The notes: generated by a model from the sequence alone, not told the origin. DNA of 64,000 bases from Acidobacteriaceae bacterium KBS 83 (GCA_000381585.1 KB906733.1:883378-947377); one strand, 5' to 3'; positions 37,211-46,203 are shown, numbered from the stretch's first letter. A program made the numbers and translations.

Positions 37211-39820
37211 CTAACGCGTCGTGGCAGCGCGGCCAACAGCGGCGACCTGACTGCCCGAGTCCAGCGCTCGCTCGGCTGTGGCAATCTGCAGCTTCCAGTT
37301 TTCAATCGGGGTATCTTCTGTCTTCAACCCGTGAGTGAGGCGGATGAGACGATTCGTGTCGGTCCCCTTCGCGTCAGTGGCACGCTCGCGCAGGAAGTAA
37401 GGCGGAATCGATTGGTAGTACACGGTGGCGCGGACATAGGCGGCGCGCGCGGTTCTGTGATCGATGGGAATCTCGTAGCGCACGACGCTTGTGCCACTTC
37501 CATCCTCGTATGCCGGATCGCACACCTTATCGCCGCGACGGTTCACGCAGGTCCCAACAGGTCCGGTTTGATCCGCATATGGTCCGGAGGAACTCCAGCC
37601 CCTGGGCTGCAAGCGATTGTCTTTCACCTTGTGATCCAGGGCGATGAAGCTTGTCGTGAGAAATCCCTCGGGATTTCTCACCAGCTCCTCATAGATCTGC
37701 ACCTGGTCCTGGCGCCGAATCGGATTCTTTAACCAATGATGCTTCTGGAATCTCTGATGCGTGGGAGTAAAGAACTCCGTCTCCAGCGGGCCGCCGCTGC
37801 CATCAAGAATCACGCCGTCTTCATTGGTCTTCCCTGACTCCCAGAGGACGTGGTTCTTCTCATCCAAAACCTGCAAGTCCACGAAGGCGCGCCGGAATCC
37901 AACACCGGAAGGGAAGCTGTGTCCTGCAAGGTTCGTCACCTGCACATCTGCAATCAGGCGGTTGTTATTCCGCTCGAAGGATTGGACACGAACCTCGGCG
38001 GTCTTCTGGGTCGCACTCTCGAAGCCGCTCGCGATCGCTGTATCGATGCCGGGCGTAGTGGTATCCGGGCTGCGCAGCATGGGATCCAGCTTGTACAGTC
38101 CCAGCTCCGTTCGGAACTGCTTGAACATCTCGAGCGCGAAGATGTTGATGCCTAGCAGAGTGTGGCGGTGGTAGGGATCGCGCTTGGTCAGCACGAGATC
38201 TTTATCCGGGGAGCGAAAATCAACCGGCGGGAAAGTATCGTCCTCGATATTGGCGATCTTGTAGGAAAGCGGATTGTCCTTGTACTCCGTCGGCATGTGA
38301 CAGCTCTGGCAGCTCCGATTGGTGAAGCTGCTGTTCAGCCATTCGAGATATGTCGTCTGCTCGAAAAACTCTGCCGGTTTCCCATTCCTCATCGCGCGCC
38401 GGCCGGAGCTCTCATATACCGGAAGGACGATGGTGTGGCACGACCCGCACAGTTTCGATGATTCAATCTGATTCTTCTCGGTCGCCATGGGCGTCAAGCC
38501 CAAGGCGTTCTTCATCGATAGCTTCTGTACGTTTTCGCGGAACGGACCGTAGATCTCATTCACCGGTCCGAGCTTGAACTTCGCGGTAAACGTCTCAGGC
38601 TTGCCGAGCCCCTCGGCAGCAATGTGGTGGCATACGGCGCACGATATGCCATCTCGAGCGAGCCCACCGTAGACGGAGCGCGCATCCAGAAGGTGTGCCC
38701 TGGTGAAGAGCCCACCGGTATCCGACTTGAACTGCCGCTCGCCCATGACGCCGTGGCAACTGAGGCAGAGATCCTGAACGAACGGTTTGGCGTCCTTCGG
38801 GTGCTCTTCCAGTTTTGGGTGCAGCGCGCTTTCCGAGTTCAGCTGCGAGAAGAAGATCGGGTCACGCCCAGAGAGTCCCATCATGGAGAAGCGCCATTCG
38901 CCATTCGGCGACAGGTTCACGATGGGGTTGGCGAGGGCGGTGGGGAACAACATGCGCGGCAGGTCGGCCATGGTCGGCGACAGGGTGCCGGTTGCATTGT
39001 GGCAGCCTGTGCACTGATCGGAGGTGACAAAATGTCTCGGCGCATCCGCGGGCGCTTTTGCGACCACGTGATCGAGCGATTCGGGAACCATACACGGGCT
39101 GGGGCCGACGATGTCCCGTGTGAATAGATCGCGTGCGAGCCGGTGATGGATGTTGTCATTCGGCGGAGGAGACGAAGGCGGCGGCTCGCCCGGCCCGAGG
39201 ACATGACGCGTAGTGGCGTACGTGGATTGCCCGTTCACCGCCGAGGCGTGGCAGTTGATGCAATACTCGCCGAAGCCGATGCTGGGATAGGCGGCCTCCG
39301 GACACTTCAGCATGGCATCGGCTTCCTGGTCCCCGACCGTCTGCGCGGCTGCTGAGGCCTTCGATTGCGACGAGGAGGTGGGCGAGCCCAGGTCAGCCCA
39401 ATACCAGCCGTCATGCGAACCCTTCGCATCTTTCACCAGGATGGTCCATTCATCGAGCGGCTTTGTGAGCCCGGGGTACTGCTCTTTCACCAGCATTGAG
39501 CCGTCGGGCGGCGAACCCTGACGATGGGTCACTGTCAACCAGCGCCACATCGTGGGAGAGTAATAGACCTTGACGAATGGATGAACGCCATCGGAAGTGC
39601 GCACATTGGGGTCGTGCATCCACCCTTCGCTCCGGTAGCAGAACGCCGCCATAAAGTTCTCGAGCCTGGCCTCGAAGTCCGGGGACGTCGCGGGAGGAAG
39701 GGCTTGGCAGGCACTCTGGGTGTCCACCTGCGTTGCTGCGGCGAAAGCATGCGGCGACAGAGATAACGCCAAGAACGCAGATGCCGCAACGAGCACCAGA
39801 TATTGAATGCGGGGAGTCAT
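37211..39820 (-). CDS. Secreted six-haem cytochrome c
   Basis: An 869-residue exported protein. The ATG at 39820 has GGAGGA five bases upstream; a signal peptide follows (LVLVAASAFLALSLSPHAFAA). Six CXXCH haem sites occur between about residues 185 and 510 (CINCH, CTGCH, CLSCH, CAVCH, CGSCH, CQSCH), so it carries c-type haems and should shuttle or store electrons in the periplasm or on the cell surface. A large C-terminal part (520-869) without haems is beta-rich (FPSGVGFRRAFVDLQVLDEKNHVLWESGKTNEDG) and of unknown role. It is divergently placed with the ferritin gene. Confidence 0.85.
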   Translation of the reverse strand: MTPRIQYLVLVAASAFLALSLSPHAFAAATQVDTQSACQALPPATSPDFEARLENFMAAFCYRSEGWMHDPNVRTSDGVHPFVKVYYSPTMWRWLTVTHRQGSPPDGSMLVKEQYPGLTKPLDEWTILVKDAKGSHDGWYWADLGSPTSSSQSKASAAAQTVGDQEADAMLKCPEAAYPSIGFGEYCINCHASAVNGQSTYATTRHVLGPGEPPPSSPPPNDNIHHRLARDLFTRDIVGPSPCMVPESLDHVVAKAPADAPRHFVTSDQCTGCHNATGTLSPTMADLPRMLFPTALANPIVNLSPNGEWRFSMMGLSGRDPIFFSQLNSESALHPKLEEHPKDAKPFVQDLCLSCHGVMGERQFKSDTGGLFTRAHLLDARSVYGGLARDGISCAVCHHIAAEGLGKPETFTAKFKLGPVNEIYGPFRENVQKLSMKNALGLTPMATEKNQIESSKLCGSCHTIVLPVYESSGRRAMRNGKPAEFFEQTTYLEWLNSSFTNRSCQSCHMPTEYKDNPLSYKIANIEDDTFPPVDFRSPDKDLVLTKRDPYHRHTLLGINIFALEMFKQFRTELGLYKLDPMLRSPDTTTPGIDTAIASGFESATQKTAEVRVQSFERNNNRLIADVQVTNLAGHSFPSGVGFRRAFVDLQVLDEKNHVLWESGKTNEDGVILDGSGGPLETEFFTPTHQRFQKHHWLKNPIRRQDQVQIYEELVRNPEGFLTTSFIALDHKVKDNRLQPRGWSSSGPYADQTGPVGTCVNRRGDKVCDPAYEDGSGTSVVRYEIPIDHRTARAAYVRATVYYQSIPPYFLRERATDAKGTDTNRLIRLTHGLKTEDTPIENWKLQIATAERALDSGSQVAAVGRAATTR

Positions 39821-40154
39821 CCGATCCTCCATGTAGCGATTCCGTCGCCGAGGTTCGGCCCAAAGCACATTGGCGGAGCATCGCCGGCTGGGGAGGGGTG
39901 GCGCAGCGACCCGGCGATGATACACGCCTGGTTACCGGGAAAAGCCAGCGGAATTTGTTGTGGAAACGATGGCCGGGGGCATCGAGGGCATCCGACGCAA
40001 ACGTCCCGTTCGAGAGGCAACTCGCCGGTGCGACGGATGCACTTACCTAGAAGGGCGGAGCAAGTCTGGACCGCAAACGTCGGGCCACGAATTCCAGGCC
40101 GCAAACTCCGAACAGCAAATTCGGGCAACCTAACCAGATAGAGAGGGAGATCCG

Positions 40155-40766
40155 ATGGCTACATCAGGAACGGTTCAACCGGGCGACGTGACGCAACGCG
40201 TCGGCGTCGAGGTCATCCGCGCGCGGGGCGTGGATGTAGAGAAATTGATCAAGATGCTGGTTGCGAATGCGGCAGCAGAGTTCGCCAGCACGTACTACTA
40301 CTACACAATCCTGCGCATGAATCTGGCCGGGCATGAGGACTACAAAGAGATCTGCGAAGATGCGAGGCTCGAAGATCGCGCGCACTGGGAACTGATTGTT
40401 CCGCGGATCTATGAACTTGGGGGCAACCTGCCCAATAGCCTTCCCGAATTTCATGACCAGGCCGGTTGCCGAGCGGCCAAGCTTCCTGATCCGCCAACGG
40501 CGGTGAATATTCTTACGCTGCTGCTAGAGTCGGAGCGATGCGCGATCCGAAGCTGGAGCGCGGTGTGCGACATGACGTTTGGGAAAGATCCCCGGACCTA
40601 CGACCTGGCTGCGCGCATTCTGAACGAAGAGATCGAGCACGAAGCGTGGTTCATCGAACTGCTGGCGCATGAGCGCGATGGGAAGTCGATACCGTCAGGA
40701 CACTTCCGCCGCGGAGAACCCGGCGCGGCGCCGTACAGCAAGAATCGGGGCTTCTATAACCCTTAG
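40155..40766 (+). CDS. DPS-like (DPSL-type) ferritin
   Basis: A 203-residue ferritin-fold protein. Candidate iron ligands are Glu42, Glu73 and His77 ([10 protein letters not shown]), Glu126/127, Glu159 and His162 (NEEIEHE). Two cysteines, Cys129 and Cys138 in [14 protein letters not shown], sit next to the diiron site as in archaeal and bacterial DPS-like proteins, which oxidise iron with peroxide. The TIM- and DNA-binding tails of true Dps are absent. It starts after GAGGGAG at the end of a 229-bp divergent region shared with the cytochrome. Confidence 0.85.
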   Translation: MATSGTVQPGDVTQRVGVEVIRARGVDVEKLIKMLVANAAAEFASTYYYYTILRMNLAGHEDYKEICEDARLEDRAHWELIVPRIYELGGNLPNSLPEFHDQAGCRAAKLPDPPTAVNILTLLLESERCAIRSWSAVCDMTFGKDPRTYDLAARILNEEIEHEAWFIELLAHERDGKSIPSGHFRRGEPGAAPYSKNRGFYNP

Positions 40767-40880
40767 AGCAAAAGCACAGATAACCCGTGTCGAGTGGAGA
40801 CCGGTTCTGAGCAGCCGTTCCTTGAGAGAACGGCTGCGCGAGGAGTTGTGTGCGGTCTTGTACTGTCTGTGCTTTTGCTC
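40766..40880. repeat. 115-bp inverted-repeat element, REP/MITE-like
   Basis: Perfect 15-bp terminal inverted repeats GAGCAAAAGCACAGA (40766-40780) and TCTGTGCTTTTGCTC (40866-40880) bound the element. Nested inside are AGACCG (40798-40803) pairing CGGTCT (40853-40858) and a 10-bp hairpin GCAGCCGTTC / GAACGGCTGC (40811-40820 and 40828-40837). The whole can fold as one long stem with internal loops. It has no gene of its own, begins at the last base of the ferritin stop codon and lies before the ferredoxin gene. No clear target duplication was seen. Confidence 0.75.
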
Positions 40881-40898
40881 GCGAGAGTCGAAGCTGAG

Positions 40899-41240
40899 AT
40901 GACCGAGAGACGGGTCCACCGGGTTGCTCTGGAAACCCCTGAGGGGACTCGTGCACTCGAGTGCGGAGAGGATGAGCACATCTGGGATGCGGCCGCAGCG
41001 AGTGGCATTGCCCTGCCCGCGATCTGTCATCAGGGTCGCTGTCTTACCTGCGCGGGACGCCTGATTGACGGCCGGGTGGAGCATGACCACCCGGATTCCT
41101 ACTTTCCGGAAGATGAGCGCGCAGGATTTGTTCTGCTCTGCCGCGCGATGCCGCAAAGCGATGTGCGCATCCGTACGCATGAGGAGTGGGAGATGCGCGA
41201 ACATCGGCTGGCGCATGGTCTGCCGGCGCCGTATGCGTGA
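40899..41240 (+). CDS. 2Fe-2S ferredoxin
   Basis: A 113-residue plant-type ferredoxin. Ligands Cys43, Cys48, Cys51 (AICHQGRCLTCAG, pattern CX4CX2C) and Cys81 (LLCRAMP) are at normal spacing. The last 25 residues (THEEWEMREHRLAHGLP) extend beyond the fold. Start at 40899 is chosen because the longer open frame (from 40794) would begin inside the inverted-repeat element. It may donate electrons to a nearby enzyme, but its partner is not obvious. Confidence 0.86.
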   Translation: MTERRVHRVALETPEGTRALECGEDEHIWDAAAASGIALPAICHQGRCLTCAGRLIDGRVEHDHPDSYFPEDERAGFVLLCRAMPQSDVRIRTHEEWEMREHRLAHGLPAPYA

Positions 41241-41278
41241 GTGCGGGTTGCGGTCGGCGACCGGACGGAGATGGCGTT

Positions 41279-41908
41279 GTGGGTGTTTATGCGAAATACG
41301 TTCTGCCTCGTGTCATCGATCTCGCGATGAGGAATGTGGAGACGACTCGCCTGCGCGCTGCCTGGATCCCACTCGCTCGCGGCGAAGTGCTGGAGATAGG
41401 GATTGGCTCGGGTCTGAACTTGCCCTATTACTCGCGGGATGTGCAGCGCGTGTATGGCGTAGATCCTTCGATGGAACTTCAGCAGATGGCGCGCAAACGG
41501 GCGACAGTCGAGCCGATTGAGGTCGAGTTCCTGTCGCAATCGGCAGAGGAGACGCTGCCACTCGCCAACGCAAGTGTCGACACCATCGTTATGACGTGGA
41601 CGTTGTGTTCCATTCCAAACCCTCCCAGGGCGCTTCAGGAGATGAAGCGCGTTCTGAAAGCAAACGGGCGCCTCATCTTTCTGGAGCATGGCCGAGCTCC
41701 CGATCCCGGCGTGGCTGCATGGCAACGGCGGATCACGCCGTTCTGGAAACGTATCGGTGGCGGTTGCCATCTGGATCGCCAGGTTGACCAGCTCATCACG
41801 TTGGCAGGGTTTCGGATAGCTGAGCTAGAGACCGGCTATCTTCGCGGACCACGTCCGATGACCTATACCTACCAGGGAGTGGCGGAGACGAGCGACGCCG
41901 CTGTCTAG
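41279..41908 (+). CDS. SAM-dependent class I methyltransferase
   Basis: A 209-residue cytoplasmic methyltransferase. Motif I VLEIGIGSGLNLPYY, motif II RVYGVDPS and the following MTWTLCSIPNPPRALQEMKRVLKANGRLIFLEHG are typical of the UbiE/Methyltransf_11 group; HLDRQVDQLITLAGF follows. The substrate is not known. The GTG start at 41279 is supported by GGAGAT eight bases upstream. It lies 38 bases after the ferredoxin stop and probably forms a unit with it. Confidence 0.85.
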   Translation: MGVYAKYVLPRVIDLAMRNVETTRLRAAWIPLARGEVLEIGIGSGLNLPYYSRDVQRVYGVDPSMELQQMARKRATVEPIEVEFLSQSAEETLPLANASVDTIVMTWTLCSIPNPPRALQEMKRVLKANGRLIFLEHGRAPDPGVAAWQRRITPFWKRIGGGCHLDRQVDQLITLAGFRIAELETGYLRGPRPMTYTYQGVAETSDAAV

Positions 41909-41916
41909 CGGTGGAA

Positions 41917-42243
41917 CTAGCGGCTCCTGCGAGCGAGGCGGCGGTTGCGGAGGTACTTGGCGCCGCCGAGCAGCAGGAGCATGCAGCCGAAGGGCAGGCA
42001 CATCATGGCGACGATGAGCGAAAGCCAGCCCCCATTGGTGTGCGGGCCGTGAATTCCGATCCCGCCGAAGAGGAAGCGTGTGGCGGCGGCCGCGAGGAGG
42101 CCGACGAGGAGCGTCCATAAGGCGCCCTGAAGGAGTGGACGGGTGCCGTCGTCCGGCAACGGAGCACGAGGCGTGCGTGTATGTTCAGCAGGCTGCGACA
42201 TCGCTGCTTTATGTGAGGCCGGATTCGTGACAGGGGTAGACAT
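41917..42243 (-). CDS. Small membrane protein, cytochrome oxidase operon
   Basis: A 108-residue protein with two hydrophobic helices (LLQGALWTLLVGLLAAAATRFLF and SLIVAMMCLPFGCMLLLLGG) and a Pro/Arg-rich N-terminus. Not recognised as a named family. It is the last of six tightly packed genes (two bases after DUF420), so it is likely another assembly or accessory factor. Confidence 0.68.
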   Translation of the reverse strand: MSTPVTNPASHKAAMSQPAEHTRTPRAPLPDDGTRPLLQGALWTLLVGLLAAAATRFLFGGIGIHGPHTNGGWLSLIVAMMCLPFGCMLLLLGGAKYLRNRRLARRSR

Positions 42244-42245
42244 AT

Positions 42246-42812
42246 TCAGCCGTGCCAGCCGGCGAGCATGGCGCCGACGATGACGCCCGTGACGGAGACG
42301 TAGAGCCAGATGGGGTAGGTCCAGCGCGCGAGCTTGCGGTGCGTCGAGAAGCGGCGCGTCAGCGCGAGGAAGAGCGTGATGAGCACCATCGGCAGCGCGA
42401 CCACGGAGAGAAGGATGTGGCTGATGAGGATGGCGATATAAGCCATCCAGATGGCGTTGTGCGGACCGGGAAAGCGCATATCCCCGTGCAGCCAGTGGTT
42501 GGTGATGTAGCTGATGAGGAAGAGGGTGGAGAAGGCAAAGGCCGTGAGCATGGCGGCGCGGTGCGCAACGACGCGCTTGCGGCGGATGAGCAGGAAGCCC
42601 GAGATGAGCGCGATGGCGCTGAGGCCATTGAAGAGCGCGTTGAGCGCGGGCAGGAAGCGCAGGCGCATGTTGTAGGCATCCGGCGCGTGGTGGGCGTAAA
42701 CGAGCCAGAAGAGAAACGCGCATGCGAGCGCGGAGACGGCGAGAATGGCGCCGACGGCGATGCCGGTGGGGAAGGCAGCGGGTTTGTGCGTGGATGCGGC
42801 AGTTGTCGACAT
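42246..42812 (-). CDS. DUF420 membrane protein (CtaM-like)
   Basis: A 188-residue protein with about five helices. NALFNGLSAIALISGFLLIRRKRVVAHRAAMLTAFAFSTLFLISYITNHWLHGD (the first 20 residues suffice as signature) and THRKLARWTYPIWLYVSVTGVIV are diagnostic of DUF420. DUF420 members include CtaM, required for activity of haem-copper oxidase in Staphylococcus. Conserved His residues could handle haem or copper. Its place next to ctaB fits this role. Confidence 0.88.
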   Translation of the reverse strand: MSTTAASTHKPAAFPTGIAVGAILAVSALACAFLFWLVYAHHAPDAYNMRLRFLPALNALFNGLSAIALISGFLLIRRKRVVAHRAAMLTAFAFSTLFLISYITNHWLHGDMRFPGPHNAIWMAYIAILISHILLSVVALPMVLITLFLALTRRFSTHRKLARWTYPIWLYVSVTGVIVGAMLAGWHG

Positions 42813-42817
42813 AACAA

Positions 42818-43651
42818 TCAGGCGGCGGGCTTCTGGGTGCGGCGATTGACGACGGCCCACGAGGCGGCGAAGGTGACGAGGCAGAAGGCGATGGTGACGG
42901 CGAGGTTGATAGCGAGCGAGTGGTCCGTGTGCGCGGCCGGGTCGAGCGAATTGCGCAGAGCGTCGACGCCGTAGGTGAGCGGGTTGGCGAGCATGATGGC
43001 GCGCAGCCAGCCGGAGGCCTTGTCCGCGGGGAAGAGCGCGCCGGAGAGCAGCCACAGCGGCAGCAAGATGAGATTGACGATGGCGTGGAAGGCCTGGGTG
43101 GAGTCCATGGGCCACGCGATGGTGAAGCCGAGCGCGGTGATCTCAAAGCTGACGAGCAGGATGACGACGGCGGCGAGCACCAGACCGGCGAAGCTGGGAT
43201 GCACGCCTGCGAGCGGGGTGAAGCAGAGGAAGATGAGTCCCTGGATGGCGGCGAGGGTGGCGCCGCCGAGCACCTTGCCGAGCACGATCGCTGACCGCGA
43301 GACGGGTGAGGCGATGACGGTGAGCAGGAAGCCTTCGTTGCGGTCCTGAATGAGCGACATCATGGAAAAGATCGCGGTGAAGAGCACGATCATGACGATG
43401 GAGCCTGGGAAGAAGTAGCCGAAGGCGTGGCCGCTGGCACCGGAGTTGCCGGAAGAAAAGGAGTGCGAGAAGCCGGCACCGAAGGCGATCCAGAAGAGCA
43501 GCGGCGAGGCAATGACGCCGATGACGCGGGCGCGCTGGCGATAGAAGCGGACGATCTCACGCTGCCAGAGTGAGTACGAGGGAATCCACAGGCCCGGACG
43601 CGCGGTGCGTATGGCCTGATGATGAGGCGCGGTGGTGGCGACGGTGGCCAT
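42818..43651 (-). CDS. ABC-2 type transporter permease
   Basis: A 277-residue membrane permease with about six helices (VIGVIASPLLFWIAFGAGF, VMIVLFTAIFSMMSLIQDRNEGFLLTV, LAAVVILLVSFEITALGFT, FHAIVNLILLPLWLLSGALFP, the last with the ABC-2 signature). The short EGFLLTVIASPVSRSAIVLGK loop is the usual contact with the ATPase. Start at 43651 follows the NTF2 gene stop by two bases. It pairs with the ATPase at 44064-45089 to form a DrrAB-like exporter. Confidence 0.88.
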   Translation of the reverse strand: MATVATTAPHHQAIRTARPGLWIPSYSLWQREIVRFYRQRARVIGVIASPLLFWIAFGAGFSHSFSSGNSGASGHAFGYFFPGSIVMIVLFTAIFSMMSLIQDRNEGFLLTVIASPVSRSAIVLGKVLGGATLAAIQGLIFLCFTPLAGVHPSFAGLVLAAVVILLVSFEITALGFTIAWPMDSTQAFHAIVNLILLPLWLLSGALFPADKASGWLRAIMLANPLTYGVDALRNSLDPAAHTDHSLAINLAVTIAFCLVTFAASWAVVNRRTQKPAA

Positions 43652-43653
43652 GG

Positions 43654-44064
43654 CTATGCTGCTTTCTCCTGACGGCTGGAGTGGCGCTCGATGACGCGCC
43701 AACCTTGGGGCGAGTTGTGCCAGATGTCGGTGATGAGGAAGTGGCCGCTGATGTCGCGGTCGCCGGGAACGGTGGCTGTCTGGGACCACAGAAGGATCAC
43801 AGCCGCGATGTCGCCATAGACCGAGACCTGGCGGTCAGTGACGGAGCAGTCCGTGATGCGGTAGTCCGGCAGAACGGCGAGCCATTGCGCGTGCGGCATG
43901 ATGCGCAGCGGATGGCCTTCGATGCCGATGATGAGGCGGAAGTCGGGGTGGAGGATCCCTTCCGCCGCGTTCGTGTCGCGCGCGAGGATGGCTTCGAGCC
44001 AGCGATCTTCTGCTGCCAGGACGGCGCTCTCGGCGTTGATTCCGATCTGTTCGCCAGTCGCCAT
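43654..44064 (-). CDS. NTF2-like (DUF4440) protein
   Basis: A 136-residue soluble protein of the SnoaL/DUF4440 type (EDRWLEAILARDTNAAEGILHPDFRLIIGIEG, YGDIAAVILLWSQTA, HFLITDIWHNSPQGWRVIERHSS). Its function is not visible; it may bind a small hydrophobic ligand. It sits between the ABC ATPase (one-base overlap) and the permease, an odd but clearly co-transcribed position. Confidence 0.8.
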   Translation of the reverse strand: MATGEQIGINAESAVLAAEDRWLEAILARDTNAAEGILHPDFRLIIGIEGHPLRIMPHAQWLAVLPDYRITDCSVTDRQVSVYGDIAAVILLWSQTATVPGDRDISGHFLITDIWHNSPQGWRVIERHSSRQEKAA

Positions 44065-45089
44065 CAGTCGATACCTTCCTTTTCCTTAGCGCTTCCATCG
44101 GTGGCTTCGGTCCAGAAGCGATGGCCGGTGCGCTGGATGAAGACGTCTTCGAGGCGTGGGCGGGAGACGGAGACGGCGCGGACTTCGCCGGAGAAGGCGT
44201 CGAGCACAGCGGTAAGGAAGCGGTGGCCGTTTTCGCGCTCCAGCCGGACGGTGTTGCCAAGAACTGTAGGCGAGACTTCGAATCGGCCGGCCATGCGGGC
44301 GGCGAGCGATTGCGCGGCGTGCTCGGTTTCCGTTTCGAAGAGGACGACGTCGCCACCGATGGTGGACTTGAGCTCATCCGGTGATCCCAGAGCCACGAGC
44401 TTGCCTTCGCTCAGGATGGCGAGGCGGTCGCAGTACTCGGCCTCTTCCATCATGTGGGTGGTGACGAGAACAGTGACACCCTCCTGGTCGCGCAGCATGC
44501 GCAGGTACTGCCAGAGGTCGAGGCGCGCGCCGGGATCGAGGCCGGTGGTGGGCTCGTCGAGCAGCAGGACGGCAGGCGAGTGAATAAGACCTTTGGCCAG
44601 TTCGACGCGGCGCTGCATGCCGCCGGAGAGGGTTTCGACGTAGTCCTTGCGGCGATCGATGAGGGCGACGCGCTCCAGCACATCGGCGATGCGGGCACGC
44701 AGATGCTTGCCGCTGAGGCCGTAGAGATGGCCGGCGTGCCGGAGGTTCTCTTCAACGGTGAGCTTGATGTCGAGCGAGCGAGCCTGAAAGACGATGCCGG
44801 TCTGCTGGCGAACCTGAGCCGGCTCCTTCGCGACGTTGAAGCCACGGATGGTGGCGATACCCCCGGAGGGAACCATCAGGGTGGAGAGGATGCGGAAGAG
44901 AGTGGTCTTGCCGGAGCCATTGGGCCCGAGCAGGCCGAAGATCTGCGCGGGCGCGACGGAGAAGGAGAGATGGTCGAGCGCGAGACGGCTGCCGTAGTCG
45001 TGGGTGAGCGACGAGAGCACGATGGGATCGTCGGGACGAGCCGGAGACGGGGCAACTATGGCGTCGGGCTCAAGAGCAGGGGCGGGCAC
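44064..45089 (-). CDS. ABC transporter ATP-binding protein
   Basis: A 341-residue ATPase: Walker A GPNGSGKTT, signature LSGGMQRRVELAKG, Walker B VLLLDEPTTGLDPGARLD and a DrrA-type C-terminal domain (about 240-341). The GTG at 45089 is selected because AAGGAG lies eight bases upstream; the ATG at 45116 would overlap ctaB by 23 bases. Together with the permease it should export a hydrophobic molecule; the link to haem or oxidase assembly is inferred from neighbours. Confidence 0.9.
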   Translation of the reverse strand: MPAPALEPDAIVAPSPARPDDPIVLSSLTHDYGSRLALDHLSFSVAPAQIFGLLGPNGSGKTTLFRILSTLMVPSGGIATIRGFNVAKEPAQVRQQTGIVFQARSLDIKLTVEENLRHAGHLYGLSGKHLRARIADVLERVALIDRRKDYVETLSGGMQRRVELAKGLIHSPAVLLLDEPTTGLDPGARLDLWQYLRMLRDQEGVTVLVTTHMMEEAEYCDRLAILSEGKLVALGSPDELKSTIGGDVVLFETETEHAAQSLAARMAGRFEVSPTVLGNTVRLERENGHRFLTAVLDAFSGEVRAVSVSRPRLEDVFIQRTGHRFWTEATDGSAKEKEGID

Positions 45090-45093
45090 TCGG

Positions 45094-46203
45094 TTATCTC
45101 CTTCCTGCCGTGGCATCCAGCATCATGATGATCAGTAACACCGGAAGATACAGAACGCTCGCCTTGAGCAGCGCGCGGGCGTAGGGGCGCGAGGCGGCGA
45201 ACGATGGCGCTTTGAGAATCTTCGCGAACCGGATGGTGTAAGCCAGATAGCCGATGCCCAGCACCAGGGCAGCGACGGCGTAGATGCCGCCGGAGATGTG
45301 GAAGTACCAGGGCAGCAGCGAGACGGGAATCATGATGACGGCGTAGACGAGCGCTTCGACAACGGTCGACCAGCCGTCGGGCTGGACAACGGGAAGCATG
45401 CGGATGCCTGCGCGGCCATAGTCCTCGCGATAGAGCCAGGCGATGGCCATAAAGTGCGGGAACTGCCAGACGAAGAGAATGGCGAAGAGTGCGACGGCGG
45501 GCCACTCGATGCGTCCGCGTGCAGCGGTCCAGCCCAGCAGCGGGCCCATGGCGCCGGGAAATGCGCCGATGAAGGTAGCGAGCGTGGAGCGGAACTTGAG
45601 CGGCGTGTAGACCGCGACATAGGTAAAGACGGTGAGCAGGCCAAGCGCGCAGGTGACGGAATTGGTGAAGCGCAACAACAGGAGCGAACCCACCGCCACG
45701 GTGGTGAAGGCGGCAAGGAGGCCATGCGGAAGGCTGATGCGTCCGGCAGCGAGCGGACGTCCTGCGGTGCGGACCATTCGGGCGTCGGACTTGCGCTCGA
45801 GAACTTCGTTGAGCGCGGCGGCGCCGGCGGAGATGAGCCCGATACCGACAAGGGTCTCAAGCAGGCCGATGTGGAAGCTGGGGATGGCGGAGCGGACGGA
45901 GCCGAGATAGAAGCCGGCCCATGCGGTGATCATGACCATCGCGGTGACCCGGACTTTGAAGAGCGCCATGTAGTCGGAGAGCAGGCCGGGGGCCGCTTTG
46001 GCGCGGGCGCGGTGCTCAGAGGAAAGTGCCGGCGAAGCGTCGGGCGTGAGAGATCCGGCTTCCGGTCCGTGGGCCAGCGTGGGGCCGTCCCCGGCGGGTG
46101 CGCCAGCGGTGGCGATGCGGGATGTGGCGTGTGTGCTCAATGGCACAGCGTGCTCGCGGCTGAAGATCGGGGTTGCTGCATGAGCGAGGGATGCGCACGG
46201 CAT
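45094..46203 (-). CDS. ctaB: Haem O synthase (protohaem IX farnesyltransferase)
   Basis: A 369-residue UbiA-type prenyltransferase that farnesylates haem B to haem O for haem-copper oxidases. Nine or so helices; the first Asp motif region is ALNEVLERKSDARMVRTAGRPL, the second TAARGRIEW...WQFPHFMAIAWLYREDYGRAGIRMLP. The first 75 residues are Ala/Pro-rich and probably mostly disordered, so the true start may lie later. Heads the six-gene operon down to 41917, which suggests that all serve cytochrome oxidase maturation. Also known as cyoE. Confidence 0.9.
   Translation of the reverse strand: MPCASLAHAATPIFSREHAVPLSTHATSRIATAGAPAGDGPTLAHGPEAGSLTPDASPALSSEHRARAKAAPGLLSDYMALFKVRVTAMVMITAWAGFYLGSVRSAIPSFHIGLLETLVGIGLISAGAAALNEVLERKSDARMVRTAGRPLAAGRISLPHGLLAAFTTVAVGSLLLLRFTNSVTCALGLLTVFTYVAVYTPLKFRSTLATFIGAFPGAMGPLLGWTAARGRIEWPAVALFAILFVWQFPHFMAIAWLYREDYGRAGIRMLPVVQPDGWSTVVEALVYAVIMIPVSLLPWYFHISGGIYAVAALVLGIGYLAYTIRFAKILKAPSFAASRPYARALLKASVLYLPVLLIIMMLDATAGRR

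Noticed and set aside
40794-40898. N-terminal extension of the ferredoxin with a hydrophobic segment
   Set aside because: It lies inside the inverted-repeat element; the hydrophobic stretch is probably a by-product of the repeat sequence.
41917-43146. A 409-codon minus-strand frame across three small genes
   Set aside because: Only its last 108 codons form a plausible membrane protein; the upstream part is the out-of-frame shadow of DUF420 and the permease.
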